56,591 nt of DNA from IMG/VR virus record IMGVR_UViG_3300027861_000038, positions 1 through 56,591 of that record; one strand, 5' to 3'. This document shows positions 10,312 through 18,666 of the stretch, one piece after another. Origin of the DNA: a virus. Position numbers and translations under genes: made by a program. The notes under the pieces are model-generated. The model searched no databases. It saw only the letters and a list, made by a program, of their open reading frames with translations, and was not told where the DNA came from. Each line of letters opens with the position of its first letter. Position 1 is the first letter of the stretch.

Positions 10312-10657
10312 ATTTTTTTTTATTTAAGTAAAATTGTATTGATTTATTTAAGTTAACGTAATCTAAGTATGTGTCTGAGTCAATAGACTCAAAGTCAAGT
10401 AGCAATGGTAGTTCCCCTGCCGTGTTTAAAAATTCTATACGAAAGAATAATGGAGACTTTCCCTTTACCACACCAACCATCTGCTGTGCCCATCTATCCT
10501 CTATCGGTAGGTAGTCTGTAACCTCAACAAGCTGTGTGAGTATATCGTCTGAGTAGTCTGTGAAATCAGATAGGGCTTCAAAGAACCACCCATCCATCTC
10601 AAGTCTTCCTACTATTGGATGCTCATCACCCTCTGTATACCTCTGTTCTGAATCCAT
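10280..10657 (-). CDS. Hypothetical acidic protein
   Basis: A 125-residue protein, acidic and rich in aromatic residues in its first two thirds, ending in a Lys stretch and Thr/Asp/Asn repeats. No family is recognised. It overlaps the VRR-NUC gene upstream by 32 nt and the DnaA-like gene downstream by 32 nt. Internal Met residues leave the exact start uncertain. Confidence 0.55.
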   Translation of the reverse strand: MDSEQRYTEGDEHPIVGRLEMDGWFFEALSDFTDYSDDILTQLVEVTDYLPIEDRWAQQMVGVVKGKSPLFFRIEFLNTAGELPLLLDFESIDSDTYLDYVNLNKSIQFYLNKKKYDNTNTDTDS

Positions 10658-10865
10658 ATCCTTCTAATTCTTTTATTCTGTACTCTTGAAGCGAAGATAG
10701 CTTTCCCTTGGGAGTCTTTATCTCGCTAAATAAAACATCTGTGTGTGGTGGTATAGCCAACAGGTCAGGTATACCATTCTTATTTGTAGTGGTTAGCTTT
10801 ATCACATAGTAACCCTCTGCTTCGAGCTGTTTAATTCTCTTGGTCTGAATTTTCTGCTCGCTCAT
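10626..10865 (-). CDS. VRR-NUC domain nuclease
   Basis: A 79-residue stand-alone VRR-NUC nuclease (PD-(D/E)XK superfamily). The core motif NGIPDLLAIPP supplies the catalytic Asp, followed by FSEIKTPKGKLSSLQ with the ExK pair and the downstream Gln, and a C-terminal FRTEVYRG strand. Its length is usual for phage stand-alone VRR-NUC proteins, which sit beside SF2 helicases and are thought to cut branched DNA. Here it directly follows the SF2 helicase gene. A TATCTTTG box lies only 4 nt before its ATG. Confidence 0.88.
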   Translation of the reverse strand: MSEQKIQTKRIKQLEAEGYYVIKLTTTNKNGIPDLLAIPPHTDVLFSEIKTPKGKLSSLQEYRIKELEGYGFRTEVYRG

Positions 10866-10866
10866 A

Positions 10867-12360
10867 TCACAAAGATAGTAAATCCTTTTTAAAATGGTTA
10901 ACAGTATAATCTTTTTTCTTGCTGACAGCTTTATATATATCTCTCTCTATGCCACCCTTGGCAAAGACCCAATACACATCTGACTCAAGTCTATCCTTGG
11001 TTGTCATCCTATCCCGGCTCTGCCAATAAGATGTAGCACTAAAGTCTATGTTATAGTAGACAAGAGCCTCAGCCTGTCGTAGTGAGATACCCTCACGACC
11101 TGACACTATCTGTAGTGCTATCGACTTGTCTGTGTCTTCAAAGACACTAAGCTCTGTGGTTAGGCTATCCTTTCCGTATACCTCCATCAATGCGTTCAAC
11201 TCTTCTTTAAACTTATAGAAGATACCAATCTTGGCATCAGCAAAGTTGTCGTGTATATACTTGGCTTTACTCAAGTCTATAATCTTAGAGTTGCCCGACT
11301 CAAACTTAACTGTGCCTGAGTATATCTGATGTAGTTTCATCATTAGCTTTACAGGAGTATCGCCAAGTATGGTCTCCTCTTTTCCCTCGACTACTAAGTT
11401 CTTCTTTAGCTTGCCTGCTATGCTGTGTGTTAGGTCTGACATCTCTACCTCAAGTACGTGCTCTCGTGTGTCTACCTTGAAGCCTGCCTCTTTTTGAGTG
11501 TATGCAATAGTGTATGGCTTCATCTTGTCCAATATAGTAGTCATACCATCCTTGTATTCGTTGATAAATAATCCGTTTATCTTTCTCTGCTTTACTATCA
11601 CATAGTCTTTAGCAAACTTATAGAACGATACATACTCCTTGAATGGGTTAGATGGTATGGCATATACTTGGTGGTACATCTGACTATAAGACTCAGGTGT
11701 TGGCGTACCTGATAGCAGTATCACGGATGCCTTGGTCTTCTTAATCATATCCCTTACTGCCCTTGCTCTTTTACTTGGCTTAGGGTATGCTCCCATACTA
11801 TGAGCCTCATCACAGATGATGACATCAAACTCAATTGAACTATCAACCTTGTGTAGTGACTCGTAGTTTATAACCACTAAGTTGTAGTCGGGTCTGAGTA
11901 GATTAAAATCATTCTCAATACTACTGATTGCCTTCTTCTTTGTTATGAACAGGACATTCTCACAGCCCATAAGCTGCGATATGCCCATACTTGTAAGTGT
12001 CTTACCTGTCCGCACCTCCATAGCTAAGTATAAGAAGCCGTGCTGCATAAGTATCTGTGTGCCTTTTGATATTATCTCCTCTTGATAATCTCTGAATTTA
12101 ATTTGTTTTGGTTTTTCCATTAGTTCTTTGTAGTGTGTTAGCGATGCCTTGGTCTTGGCATCTAATTCATTGCTTGACTCGTAGACTCTTGTCTTTACGA
12201 TGTGTGAAGCCCGACCTCGACCCACCTTCTTTTCTTTGGTTCTGAATATAATATTGTGGAATATCTCGCATTGTCTATGCATCATCTCGTCTGAAAATCC
12301 TGCTATCCTTTTAGTTATCCCACTCTTATATTCTCCCTTTAATATATGTGCCTCATCCAT
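10867..12360 (-). CDS. SF2 DNA helicase (Snf2/DEAH-like)
   Basis: A 497-residue superfamily 2 helicase. Motif I is EVRTGKTLT (Lys about 120), motif Ia-like VLFITKKKAI follows, motif II is CDEAH (about 183-187), and motif III is LLSGTPTPES (about 215-224). The C-terminal RecA-like domain has IVSGREGISLRQA and a motif-VI-like YWQSRDRMTTKD with the arginine finger. Phage helicases of this group act in origin remodelling, recombination or fork repair. It lies 6 nt after the primase-helicase gene and precedes the VRR-NUC nuclease, a pairing common in phages. Confidence 0.9.
   Translation of the reverse strand: MDEAHILKGEYKSGITKRIAGFSDEMMHRQCEIFHNIIFRTKEKKVGRGRASHIVKTRVYESSNELDAKTKASLTHYKELMEKPKQIKFRDYQEEIISKGTQILMQHGFLYLAMEVRTGKTLTSMGISQLMGCENVLFITKKKAISSIENDFNLLRPDYNLVVINYESLHKVDSSIEFDVIICDEAHSMGAYPKPSKRARAVRDMIKKTKASVILLSGTPTPESYSQMYHQVYAIPSNPFKEYVSFYKFAKDYVIVKQRKINGLFINEYKDGMTTILDKMKPYTIAYTQKEAGFKVDTREHVLEVEMSDLTHSIAGKLKKNLVVEGKEETILGDTPVKLMMKLHQIYSGTVKFESGNSKIIDLSKAKYIHDNFADAKIGIFYKFKEELNALMEVYGKDSLTTELSVFEDTDKSIALQIVSGREGISLRQAEALVYYNIDFSATSYWQSRDRMTTKDRLESDVYWVFAKGGIERDIYKAVSKKKDYTVNHFKKDLLSL
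10870..10877 (-). promoter_or_regulatory. Possible -7 promoter box before the VRR-NUC gene
   Basis: On the minus strand this reads TATCTTTG, the Bacteroidetes -7 consensus. It ends 4 nt before the VRR-NUC ATG and lies in the last codons of the helicase gene. If used, the transcript would be almost leaderless. It could also be chance within coding sequence. Confidence 0.35.
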
Positions 12361-12366
12361 ATCTTA

Positions 12367-14787
12367 CTAAAGACTTATAGGGGTTACTCGTTTAATCATT
12401 ATCCACTTTCCTGTAGATGTCCTACCTGTTTCGGGTTGTATACCTGTAAGATGTGTTCCGTATGCGATAAGCCATCTATTAAACATAGTAGCACTAAGTG
12501 ATTGTTGGTCAGGGTAATCTCTCTTAAACTCTGCAAGTAGGTTGCTTGTCTCAATTCTTATACCTGTCTCTAATGAGTCCGCCTTTTCTGAGCCTTGTAC
12601 TAATCCACACCACTCAATGAAGTCGTGAGATGTCTCAGCAGATAGCTGACGAATCTTTAAGTTTATGAATCTGCTTTTTACTAATCCTGTTTTTAGGAAT
12701 CCTTGTAGGCAGGATATCATATAGTTATCAAATAGACACCACTCATCCTCATCCCACTCAGAAAAGAAATGTTTCCCAAACTCATCAAGTGGAGTGTAGT
12801 TCTTATTGTATGCAGAGTGTAGTTCTACCTCCCACTTACGTCTTGCAAATGAGTTACCTGTACCCTTGATTGCGTAGTTAGTTGTTATCCCAATCTTAGG
12901 AGAACGTGAGAATGGTATCTTGATTGCATCCTTATTCTTCTTCTCCAATGTCATACCCTCGGTTACTACACTAAACAATCTTTCAAAATCAAAGTTCTTC
13001 TTGACATCATCAAAGCATAGTATCTGTGTATCTGCTGATACTAATTGGTATGGGAATGATTTCTCAAATGCAAACTGCTTTCCATCAATCACTACGACCT
13101 TCTTCATCTGAGATAGTGCGTTCATAAACAATCCCTTACCTGTACCTCCTTCGGGGTTATCTGATATAACCTCATCATTAAGTATAACAGCAGGGCAGTA
13201 GCTAAGATTCTTATGTCCGTGCATCATAAACCCTATCGTGGACTCCATAGTATTCAGCCTGTCGTTATCGTCATTACATATGCGAGATATGAATACCTTG
13301 TAGTCTGAACCCTCAGCATCACACATCGTAAACTTCCTATCTATTACGTGGTCTTTCCAAACGTATCCACCCAAGTCAAGGTAGTCAATATGCTCTACAC
13401 CATCATTCGTAATCTTTACTGCACAATTATTGTAATATAAAAACGAGGTATCCTTAGAGTCCTCAATGAAGTAAATATCTATGGTTGATAGTAGGGTAAG
13501 GAACTCCTCTCTAAAGTACCTTACAGAGTCTGCAAAGTGGTTGTATACCGAAAGGTCATCTAACTCTATGAGGTAGTTTAAAATAAAATCCTTAATCTCT
13601 TTCTCTGATGTGTGGTCAATTAGATTGTTTGTAACCTTTACAAACACATAGTTCTTGCTGCCTTCGGGGCAGTATTTGTAGAAGCCATTGTCCTCAAGGA
13701 ATTTCTTAAAGCTAAAGTGTACTAATTTTATAACACCCTTCTCGTTCTTTTCCCAAAAGGTTTGCTGTGCATTCTCCTTTTCAATTCTATTTATTACAGA
13801 TTCAATATTATCGCCATCAATCCCTGCGTCATCTAACTGAAGGCGAATCTCCTTTTTTGATACACCTCTCATCATCTTAGACTTGATTGCATTTACCTTG
13901 TCCTCGTCCTCATAATACTTCGTTCCAAAGTTTTCAGTTTTTGAATAGGCAGAGTCTATCGTTCTCTGAATCTCTGCATCAGAGAAGTCATTAGCTGCAT
14001 CCTCGAATTGGTTTAGTACATATGCCGCAAGTGATTTGTTTATACCATAGTCATTGAACGCAGCAGCAAGTACATATGCGTGTTGGTTTCTCTGTCCATC
14101 TGACATAGGGAACTTCTTTGTCCACCACTTTACTAATATATCAACCACCTTGTTCTCATCTGTGATTGGTATCGTTGGTGTATCTCTGTGCTTTATAACC
14201 TCATTATACTCAGGCTCTGCTATCGTATCCCATAGAGATGACTTTTCGTTGATGTGAATCAATGGGTCATAAGACTCGTAGCATACACGAGATATATTCT
14301 TTGATGTCTTGTCAAAGTATTTACTATCAAAGTATTTCTCAAGTGAGTTGAAATAGTTTACGTGATTGTTTATATCCGTAGGTATCTTTATCAAAGCCTT
14401 TAGACCATTACCCGATGGAGATATGAATACTGAGTATACATATTGGTCTTTGCTTAATCTCTCTTTGTGTTCGAGAAGTATTTTCTTTTTCTCGTATCCA
14501 TCAAAGTCAAGGCAGATGATTCCGCTATGCTCTTCGATAGATGCATCCTGTCTCTTTTGGAAGATACCACTAAAGCATATAGCAGGAAGCCTTCTCTTTA
14601 GGTCGTTCCTCTCTATCTTATCCTTGGTCTGTCTTATTTCTTTTACGAGTTTCTTGGTGGCTCCGTTCTTAATTCTTAGTAATACCACCTCTAACTCCCT
14701 GTGGAAAGGGGCTTCAGTCTCTTTAATGTTCTTAAATATTGTTACTCTTGGCTGCATTTGTGCTTGTTTCTTATTATCTGTGTTCAT
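12367..14787 (-). CDS. Primase-helicase (VirE N-terminal / BT4734-like plus SF3 helicase)
   Basis: An 806-residue replication protein. Residues about 80-150 match the BT4734-like/VirE-N domain found in Bacteroidetes, with SGIICLDFDGY and YSVFISPSGNGLKALIKIP, an archaeo-eukaryotic-primase-type fold. A middle helical region (about 220-300) resembles primase C-terminal domains. Residues about 540-690 form an SF3/D5-type helicase with Walker A NPEGGTGKGLF (about 543-553), Walker B-like ILCFDDV and the downstream ITTNY sensor. It probably both unwinds and primes, and is the central replication enzyme. No phage DNA polymerase was found, so host polymerase is likely used. The upstream gap holds an AT-rich element repeated before groEL. 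Confidence 0.85.
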   Translation of the reverse strand: MNTDNKKQAQMQPRVTIFKNIKETEAPFHRELEVVLLRIKNGATKKLVKEIRQTKDKIERNDLKRRLPAICFSGIFQKRQDASIEEHSGIICLDFDGYEKKKILLEHKERLSKDQYVYSVFISPSGNGLKALIKIPTDINNHVNYFNSLEKYFDSKYFDKTSKNISRVCYESYDPLIHINEKSSLWDTIAEPEYNEVIKHRDTPTIPITDENKVVDILVKWWTKKFPMSDGQRNQHAYVLAAAFNDYGINKSLAAYVLNQFEDAANDFSDAEIQRTIDSAYSKTENFGTKYYEDEDKVNAIKSKMMRGVSKKEIRLQLDDAGIDGDNIESVINRIEKENAQQTFWEKNEKGVIKLVHFSFKKFLEDNGFYKYCPEGSKNYVFVKVTNNLIDHTSEKEIKDFILNYLIELDDLSVYNHFADSVRYFREEFLTLLSTIDIYFIEDSKDTSFLYYNNCAVKITNDGVEHIDYLDLGGYVWKDHVIDRKFTMCDAEGSDYKVFISRICNDDNDRLNTMESTIGFMMHGHKNLSYCPAVILNDEVISDNPEGGTGKGLFMNALSQMKKVVVIDGKQFAFEKSFPYQLVSADTQILCFDDVKKNFDFERLFSVVTEGMTLEKKNKDAIKIPFSRSPKIGITTNYAIKGTGNSFARRKWEVELHSAYNKNYTPLDEFGKHFFSEWDEDEWCLFDNYMISCLQGFLKTGLVKSRFINLKIRQLSAETSHDFIEWCGLVQGSEKADSLETGIRIETSNLLAEFKRDYPDQQSLSATMFNRWLIAYGTHLTGIQPETGRTSTGKWIMIKRVTPISL

Positions 14788-14821
14788 TTTGTGCTTGATT
14801 TGTGTTAATTTTATTTGTATA

Positions 14822-14942
14822 AGTTATTGTATATCAGTTGCTGTGTTTATAATGCTTATTTTTTTTCATTTTCTCTAAGGGAAAATATATATATATATAA
14901 GTAGTAGTAGTAGTAGTAGGGAGTCTTGAATTTTACACTCAT
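14822..14942. repeat. AT-rich element copy 1 with (GTA)n microsatellite
   Basis: Within the 218-bp gap upstream of the primase-helicase gene lies a 120-bp AT-rich element that aligns in the same orientation with 27448-27571. Shared landmarks in order are TTATTG, ATCA, TGTTTA-AATGCTTATTTTTT, TCTA-AAG, AAAATATATAT, a trinucleotide repeat, and GAATTTTACA. Here the microsatellite is (GTA)6 at about 14901-14919 after (TA)7; in the other copy it is (TAC)n, the reverse complement. A replication origin or protein-binding site is inferred. Confidence 0.7.
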
Positions 14943-14950
14943 TTGGAGGT

Positions 14951-14979
14951 AAAAAAAGGGAGATGTGTAATCTCCCTTT
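14951..14979 (-). terminator. Intrinsic terminator of the ssb-containing operon
   Basis: A perfect 10-bp stem (14955-14964 with 14970-14979, loop of 5) is followed on the minus strand by a run of seven T (plus-strand A at 14951-14957). It lies 27 nt after the stop of the SSB-like gene, so leftward transcription should largely stop here and restart for the primase-helicase gene. Confidence 0.85.
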
Positions 14980-15005
14980 AACAAAAAATATGAAATTAAA
15001 AAAAC

Positions 15006-15287
15006 CTAAAAAGGCAAGCTATCATCCGCCTTCGCTGTAGTAGCTGTGGCTTGAGTAGCTGCCTCTTCGGTCTTGGCAGGTGCTTCCCACGTATCAAGTT
15101 CGCAATAGTAGTTTCCTCCCTTTGCTATCTTGATGTCGAGGTTTACCCAACCATTCTTTTGGTGTGTTTGTAGGAATGCAATTGCTGCATCTACTTTAAT
15201 TGACTGTCGTCCTACGACAAATTCGGGGGCGTTCTCTTTTCTCTTGAATGAGAAGCCGTCTGCAAATACTTTTTCTTTTTGTGACAT
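15006..15287 (-). CDS. ssb: Single-stranded DNA-binding protein (SSB-like)
   Basis: A 93-residue protein with a short beta-rich N-terminal region (about 8-70), an Ala/Thr/Glu linker, and the C-terminal acidic tip DDSLPF, the hallmark tail by which bacterial SSB recruits partner proteins. It is shorter than cellular SSB (about 150-180) but typical of compact phage SSBs. It sits directly after the nuclease and annealing protein genes, completing a recombination module, and is followed by a strong terminator. Confidence 0.8.
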   Translation of the reverse strand: MSQKEKVFADGFSFKRKENAPEFVVGRQSIKVDAAIAFLQTHQKNGWVNLDIKIAKGGNYYCELDTWEAPAKTEEAATQATATTAKADDSLPF

Positions 15288-15308
15288 AATATTTATTTTA
15301 ATTTTACT

Positions 15309-16037
15309 TTATAGTTCTTCTGTTATGAAGTATTCATTTATATCCTCCTTTGGATTCTCACCAAAGAACTTATGATATACTGATACTGCTCTCTTTACTT
15401 TCTCTTCGCCTCTTGCTACAAACTCCTCTGATGGATGGTATATACCAAGCTGCTTTGTTGTCTTGTCTACCACATAGAATACTAATGGCTTACCAAATAG
15501 CTTCTGATATATGTAGCATTGACTATCGTAGTTATACTTACGTGCTGACCACTTGAACTGAGTGATATCTCCCGTGGTCTTTAGGTCAATCAGCTTATCG
15601 TTACATACGATGTCAGCCTTACCCTTCCATTGGAGTCCATCAATAGTTGTGATGGCAGGAACCTCATACTCTACACCCTCAGACCTTACTCCCTCAAAGA
15701 ATGATAGGTTACCCATCATTGCATTGACGCAGTCTCGAATCTCTTGTCCCTCTTTCTCAAGCATAATGATACCACCTGCATTGGCATTAACCTGCTCCTT
15801 GTATGCCTTTGTATTCCTACTTGACACATCAATGAAGTTGGTCTCTGCTGCCTTCTCAGGCTCAAGTATTAGCTGATGAAAGTATCTGCCCTTGTGATAG
15901 TTTACATTATCATTCTGTGGCTTTCTGAAGTTTGTTGGGTCATTCAGTAGTGTGCCTATGTCTGAGTTAGACAGGTACTGCTTCCCAAACGAGCCGTAAT
16001 ACTGCTCGTCATCCCTAAGCAATTCTAATACGTCCAT
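15309..16037 (-). CDS. RecE/lambda-type PD-(D/E)XK exonuclease
   Basis: A 242-residue nuclease. An N-terminal YLSNSDIGTLL substrate-side segment and GRYFHQLILEPE are typical of RecE-like/PDDEXK_1 proteins. The catalytic core is WKGKADIVCND followed by LIDLKTTGD (Asp and the ExK-like DxK), then YNYDSQCYIYQKLFG with the conserved Gln-x-x-x-Tyr. It probably resects double-stranded ends to load the annealing protein encoded immediately upstream (1-nt gap). Together with SSB this is a Red-type recombination set. Confidence 0.82.
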   Translation of the reverse strand: MDVLELLRDDEQYYGSFGKQYLSNSDIGTLLNDPTNFRKPQNDNVNYHKGRYFHQLILEPEKAAETNFIDVSSRNTKAYKEQVNANAGGIIMLEKEGQEIRDCVNAMMGNLSFFEGVRSEGVEYEVPAITTIDGLQWKGKADIVCNDKLIDLKTTGDITQFKWSARKYNYDSQCYIYQKLFGKPLVFYVVDKTTKQLGIYHPSEEFVARGEEKVKRAVSVYHKFFGENPKEDINEYFITEEL

Positions 16038-16038
16038 A

Positions 16039-16680
16039 CTACTTAGTTATCTTTTTAATCTCAGCGAGTGCATTGTCGCTAAGTGTGTATGATGAACTTA
16101 TCTTTTTAACTACTGCATTGTATCCGATAGCCTTGTTCTCTTTACAGAAATTTACCAATGCCTCCCACTTAGGGGAGTCAGTATCCACTACCTCTGACTT
16201 ACTTGGTGTAGGCTTGATTGGCTCTTGTGCTATCGTATCTTGTGGCAAGTCATCGCCTGAGTATAGGTATATACCTAAGCCGAACATCGCAAGGTTCTTA
16301 ACCAAGCATCTCATAATCGTCTTATTGATATCAAATGCCGTGGCAGCAGCAACCTGCTTCTCTCCATATCGTGTAGTGTAAGAGTATGCAACCTTCTTCA
16401 TCGCTTGATTTTTGCTATCCATTACAGGTAGCCACATCGTTAGCGTCTCTCCATCTATTGTTACAGATGTGTAGCACATAATACCTAAGTCATTGTCCAC
16501 TAACATCTCGCCTATCTCATAGGTGGCATCGGGGCAGTTACTCTTTGTAAGACTCCACGCATTTGCCCAAGACAGATACGTTAGGTTACTCTTCTTCTCA
16601 ACGTATTTGTTGACGTTGATGGCAGATAACTTCTCAAAAGTAGTCTGCTTTTTTGTTGTTGTTTTTTTAGTTGTTGTCAT
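16039..16680 (-). CDS. Sak/DUF1071 single-strand annealing protein
   Basis: A 213-residue protein. After a Lys/Thr-rich N-terminal tail, residues about 33-135 match the DUF1071 (Sak, Rad52-superfamily) annealase: LTYLSWANAWSLTK, MWLPVMDSKNQAM, and TAFDINKTIMRCLVKNLAMF followed by GLGIYLYSGDDLPQ. Such proteins anneal complementary single strands and pair with an exonuclease, encoded next here. A variable linker and a small helical C-terminal domain follow. It starts within the end of the upstream gene (14-nt overlap). Confidence 0.85.
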   Translation of the reverse strand: MTTTKKTTTKKQTTFEKLSAINVNKYVEKKSNLTYLSWANAWSLTKSNCPDATYEIGEMLVDNDLGIMCYTSVTIDGETLTMWLPVMDSKNQAMKKVAYSYTTRYGEKQVAAATAFDINKTIMRCLVKNLAMFGLGIYLYSGDDLPQDTIAQEPIKPTPSKSEVVDTDSPKWEALVNFCKENKAIGYNAVVKKISSSYTLSDNALAEIKKITK

Positions 16681-17080
16681 TTTTAATTTTATTTAATTTG
16701 TTATTTATTTCTGTGTACTTTTTTAATACCTCATCTCGTCTGTCCTTGAGCATCTGAACAAGTTTTTTACTTCCTCTCCTGCTCATCGCATCCTTTATTT
16801 TATTCTCAATAGAGTCAAGCTTTAGACAATAGTTAGACAAAGCTACAACAAAAACTCCATACCTCCAACCATTATCTAAAAATATTTTTACTTGGTCTTC
16901 AGTTAGTTCTGCGTAGTAACCCTCGCTGAATTGTGCGTGCAGTATCTCCACATCTGATGTGATGTTGTCTCTTATAATCTTTACTCCGTATAGCGTATTG
17001 GATATGTATCCAACACCATTTAGTCGGGCTGCGTATCGGTCTTTATTAGACTGATTGAATACTTCTTCCAAGCTATACAT
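16667..17080 (-). CDS. Hypothetical protein with basic helical C-terminus
   Basis: A 137-residue protein; the first 85 residues look mixed alpha/beta, the rest is a charged helix ending in Lys/Asn. No family is recognised. It is 2 nt from the DnaA-like gene upstream and overlaps the annealase gene by 14 nt, so it is co-expressed with the recombination module. Confidence 0.55.
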   Translation of the reverse strand: MYSLEEVFNQSNKDRYAARLNGVGYISNTLYGVKIIRDNITSDVEILHAQFSEGYYAELTEDQVKIFLDNGWRYGVFVVALSNYCLKLDSIENKIKDAMSRRGSKKLVQMLKDRRDEVLKKYTEINNKLNKIKNDNN

Positions 17081-17082
17081 AT

Positions 17083-17370
17083 CTACTTTAATCTATTTAC
17101 AATAGTCTTCCAATCTCTATCAGACTCTACCTTTTCGGTAACCTTTTTAACTCCGTATATTATAGGAGAGTGGGCTATGGTATATCCGTTGTCCTTCATA
17201 TACTCTTGTATCTGTATCCATTGCATATTCCTATGCTTGCATAGGTAATACAATAGGTGTCTTGCATCTGCGATTGTGTTCGCCTTATTCTTTTTGAATA
17301 GTTGTGATGGCTCTATGTTGAATACCTTGCAGGTCTTCTCTACATACTGATTGAATATCTCTCGTTTCAT
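17083..17370 (-). CDS. Second DnaA domain IV-like protein
   Basis: The start is placed at 17370 because that ATG overlaps the upstream stop codon (ATGA); a longer frame to 17508 would overlap it by 140 nt. The 95-residue product has ADARHLLYYLC, then WIQIQEYMKDNGYTIAHSPI, then IYGVKKV. This follows the DnaA domain IV pattern (basic helix, HTH, DHTTVLYAVKKI), with the key DHTT loop changed to AHSP. It lacks an ATPase domain. Origin binding or DnaA antagonism is possible but unproven. Confidence 0.6.
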   Translation of the reverse strand: MKREIFNQYVEKTCKVFNIEPSQLFKKNKANTIADARHLLYYLCKHRNMQWIQIQEYMKDNGYTIAHSPIIYGVKKVTEKVESDRDWKTIVNRLK

Positions 17371-17591
17371 TTTCTTCTCTCCTCGTAGTCCTTTACTATA
17401 GTGCTGATTGATGATAGGATAGTATTCAATGCCTTGTCCTTGTTGAACGTGATTGATACTACCTCTGTCTCTTGGTAGCTTAGTCTCTCTCTGTTGTTGC
17501 GTCTCCACTCCTCGTATCTGTAGTCATCATCTGTGTACAGATGCATCGTCTCTTCTTGCATTTGATTAAATAATTCTTTTGATTTTCCCAT
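17367..17591 (-). CDS. Small hypothetical protein
   Basis: A 74-residue charged protein with a Tyr/Arg/Glu-rich middle (YRYEEWRRNNRERLSY). No family is recognised. It is 4 nt after the MazG-like gene and overlaps the DnaA-like gene by 4 nt (ATGA), indicating translational coupling. Confidence 0.55.
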   Translation of the reverse strand: MGKSKELFNQMQEETMHLYTDDDYRYEEWRRNNRERLSYQETEVVSITFNKDKALNTILSSISTIVKDYEERRK

Positions 17592-17595
17592 AATT

Positions 17596-17877
17596 TTATT
17601 TCTTTGATTTTAATTTTAATTTTTCTAACTGAACTCTGTATAGCATTAGGTATCCTATCAAGTCGAGAATCGTGTCCTCTGTATTGTCGTTCACACCCAC
17701 CTGCTTTATCCTACTTAGCTTGTCATCTATCCGTGCGAGGATTGCCTCTATCGGAGATAGCTTTGAGAATATTTGTGGTGGCTGATTAGCCGTGTCTCCA
17801 TACGCCTTGTTCTTTTCGATTAGTAGCATCACTACCTCTCGTCCTACTTCTTTGATTAATTCTTCTGTTGATTTCAT
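17596..17877 (-). CDS. MazG-like / DUF1599-type nucleotide-associated protein
   Basis: A 93-residue all-helical protein with EKNKAYGDTANQPPQIFSKL, then ARIDDKLSRIK and DTILDLIGYLMLYRVQ. This is the pattern of the small DUF1599/nucleotide-modification-associated group related to MazG and dUTPase-like pyrophosphohydrolases, where Glu/Asp residues of two helices bind Mg2+. It may cleave or sense (d)NTPs. It overlaps the upstream gene by one base. Confidence 0.65.
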   Translation of the reverse strand: MKSTEELIKEVGREVVMLLIEKNKAYGDTANQPPQIFSKLSPIEAILARIDDKLSRIKQVGVNDNTEDTILDLIGYLMLYRVQLEKLKLKSKK

Positions 17878-18179
17878 TACTTCTTCATTTCTATTGCTGT
17901 CTTGTATGCTGCCTCAAAGCTATCGAACTCTTGAATAAGAAACTTTTCGGGTACGATTAGTCTTTTGTGTGACTTGATTAGTTCTTCTATTTCTAAGTAG
18001 CTTTTAGTTACAAACAAAAAGTAGTCTGCATCGTGTGCTATAAATAAATAAACCTTGTCACTTGATGTGTCGTTAGCAAAACATAATCTGTCAACCTCTT
18101 CAGCTAACTCTTTTCTTTGGATGTCTATCTTCTTAACATCCTCTCCTTTTGCGTAGTGCAATACTATTTTATTTTCCAT
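17877..18179 (-). CDS. Hypothetical protein
   Basis: A 100-residue alpha/beta protein with no recognised family. Its start codon lies 5 nt from a TAAATTTG promoter box on the minus strand, so it probably opens a sub-operon that continues through the recombination genes. Confidence 0.5.
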   Translation of the reverse strand: MENKIVLHYAKGEDVKKIDIQRKELAEEVDRLCFANDTSSDKVYLFIAHDADYFLFVTKSYLEIEELIKSHKRLIVPEKFLIQEFDSFEAAYKTAIEMKK

Positions 18180-18184
18180 TGGTA

Positions 18185-18192
18185 CAAATTTA
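18185..18192 (-). promoter_or_regulatory. Putative -7 promoter box (TAAATTTG)
   Basis: The minus strand reads TAAATTTG in a 58-bp AT-rich gap between genes, matching the Bacteroidetes TAnnTTTG element. It ends 5 nt before the downstream ATG, implying a very short leader. Confidence 0.5.
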
Positions 18193-18237
18193 GTTTAAAC
18201 ATTTTACAATTCCTAATTTATTTTCTTGTGTATATAT

Positions 18238-18666
18238 CTATATACGTTTAATCAAATCATAAACTGATTTCCAATCTTCATCCGTTGCTATTGACTTGGT
18301 TTTATATAATTGTCTTAAAGAATTTAAAGCCTCATTCACTCTTGATTTCTTTGTGCTTCTCGATATCTTTATATCTTTAGGTATCCTATCGGTTAGTCCC
18401 CATATATAACAATTATTATTGCTAACAATATCTTTCTTCTCTCCCACCTCTATGATTACCCCATATTTTTTCAATTCTGATAGCCTTGCGTTAAAAGAAG
18501 AAGGGTTTGTGTGTGGATAGTGAGTCTTTGATGTCCTTACTATTTCGTTTGCAGTCATATCTCCGTGTCTAAATAGAATTTCGTAAACTTCCATTCTTCT
18601 TTTAGATAACAAGCCGTTTTCTTTTATTGCATTGTAGCAATCGATTGATGTCTGTCTTCTATTCAT
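18238..18666 (-). CDS. Winged-helix DNA-binding protein
   Basis: The start at 18666 (MNRRQTSID) overlaps the upstream stop by 8 nt; an ATG at 18684 is also possible. The product of about 142 residues has a winged-HTH-like region: RRMEVYEILFRHGDMTANEI, then SFNARLSELKKYGVIIEVG, similar to MarR/dissociation-type helix-turn-helix domains. A basic linker and a helical C-terminus follow. Probably a phage transcription regulator of early genes. Confidence 0.6.
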   Translation of the reverse strand: MNRRQTSIDCYNAIKENGLLSKRRMEVYEILFRHGDMTANEIVRTSKTHYPHTNPSSFNARLSELKKYGVIIEVGEKKDIVSNNNCYIWGLTDRIPKDIKISRSTKKSRVNEALNSLRQLYKTKSIATDEDWKSVYDLIKRI

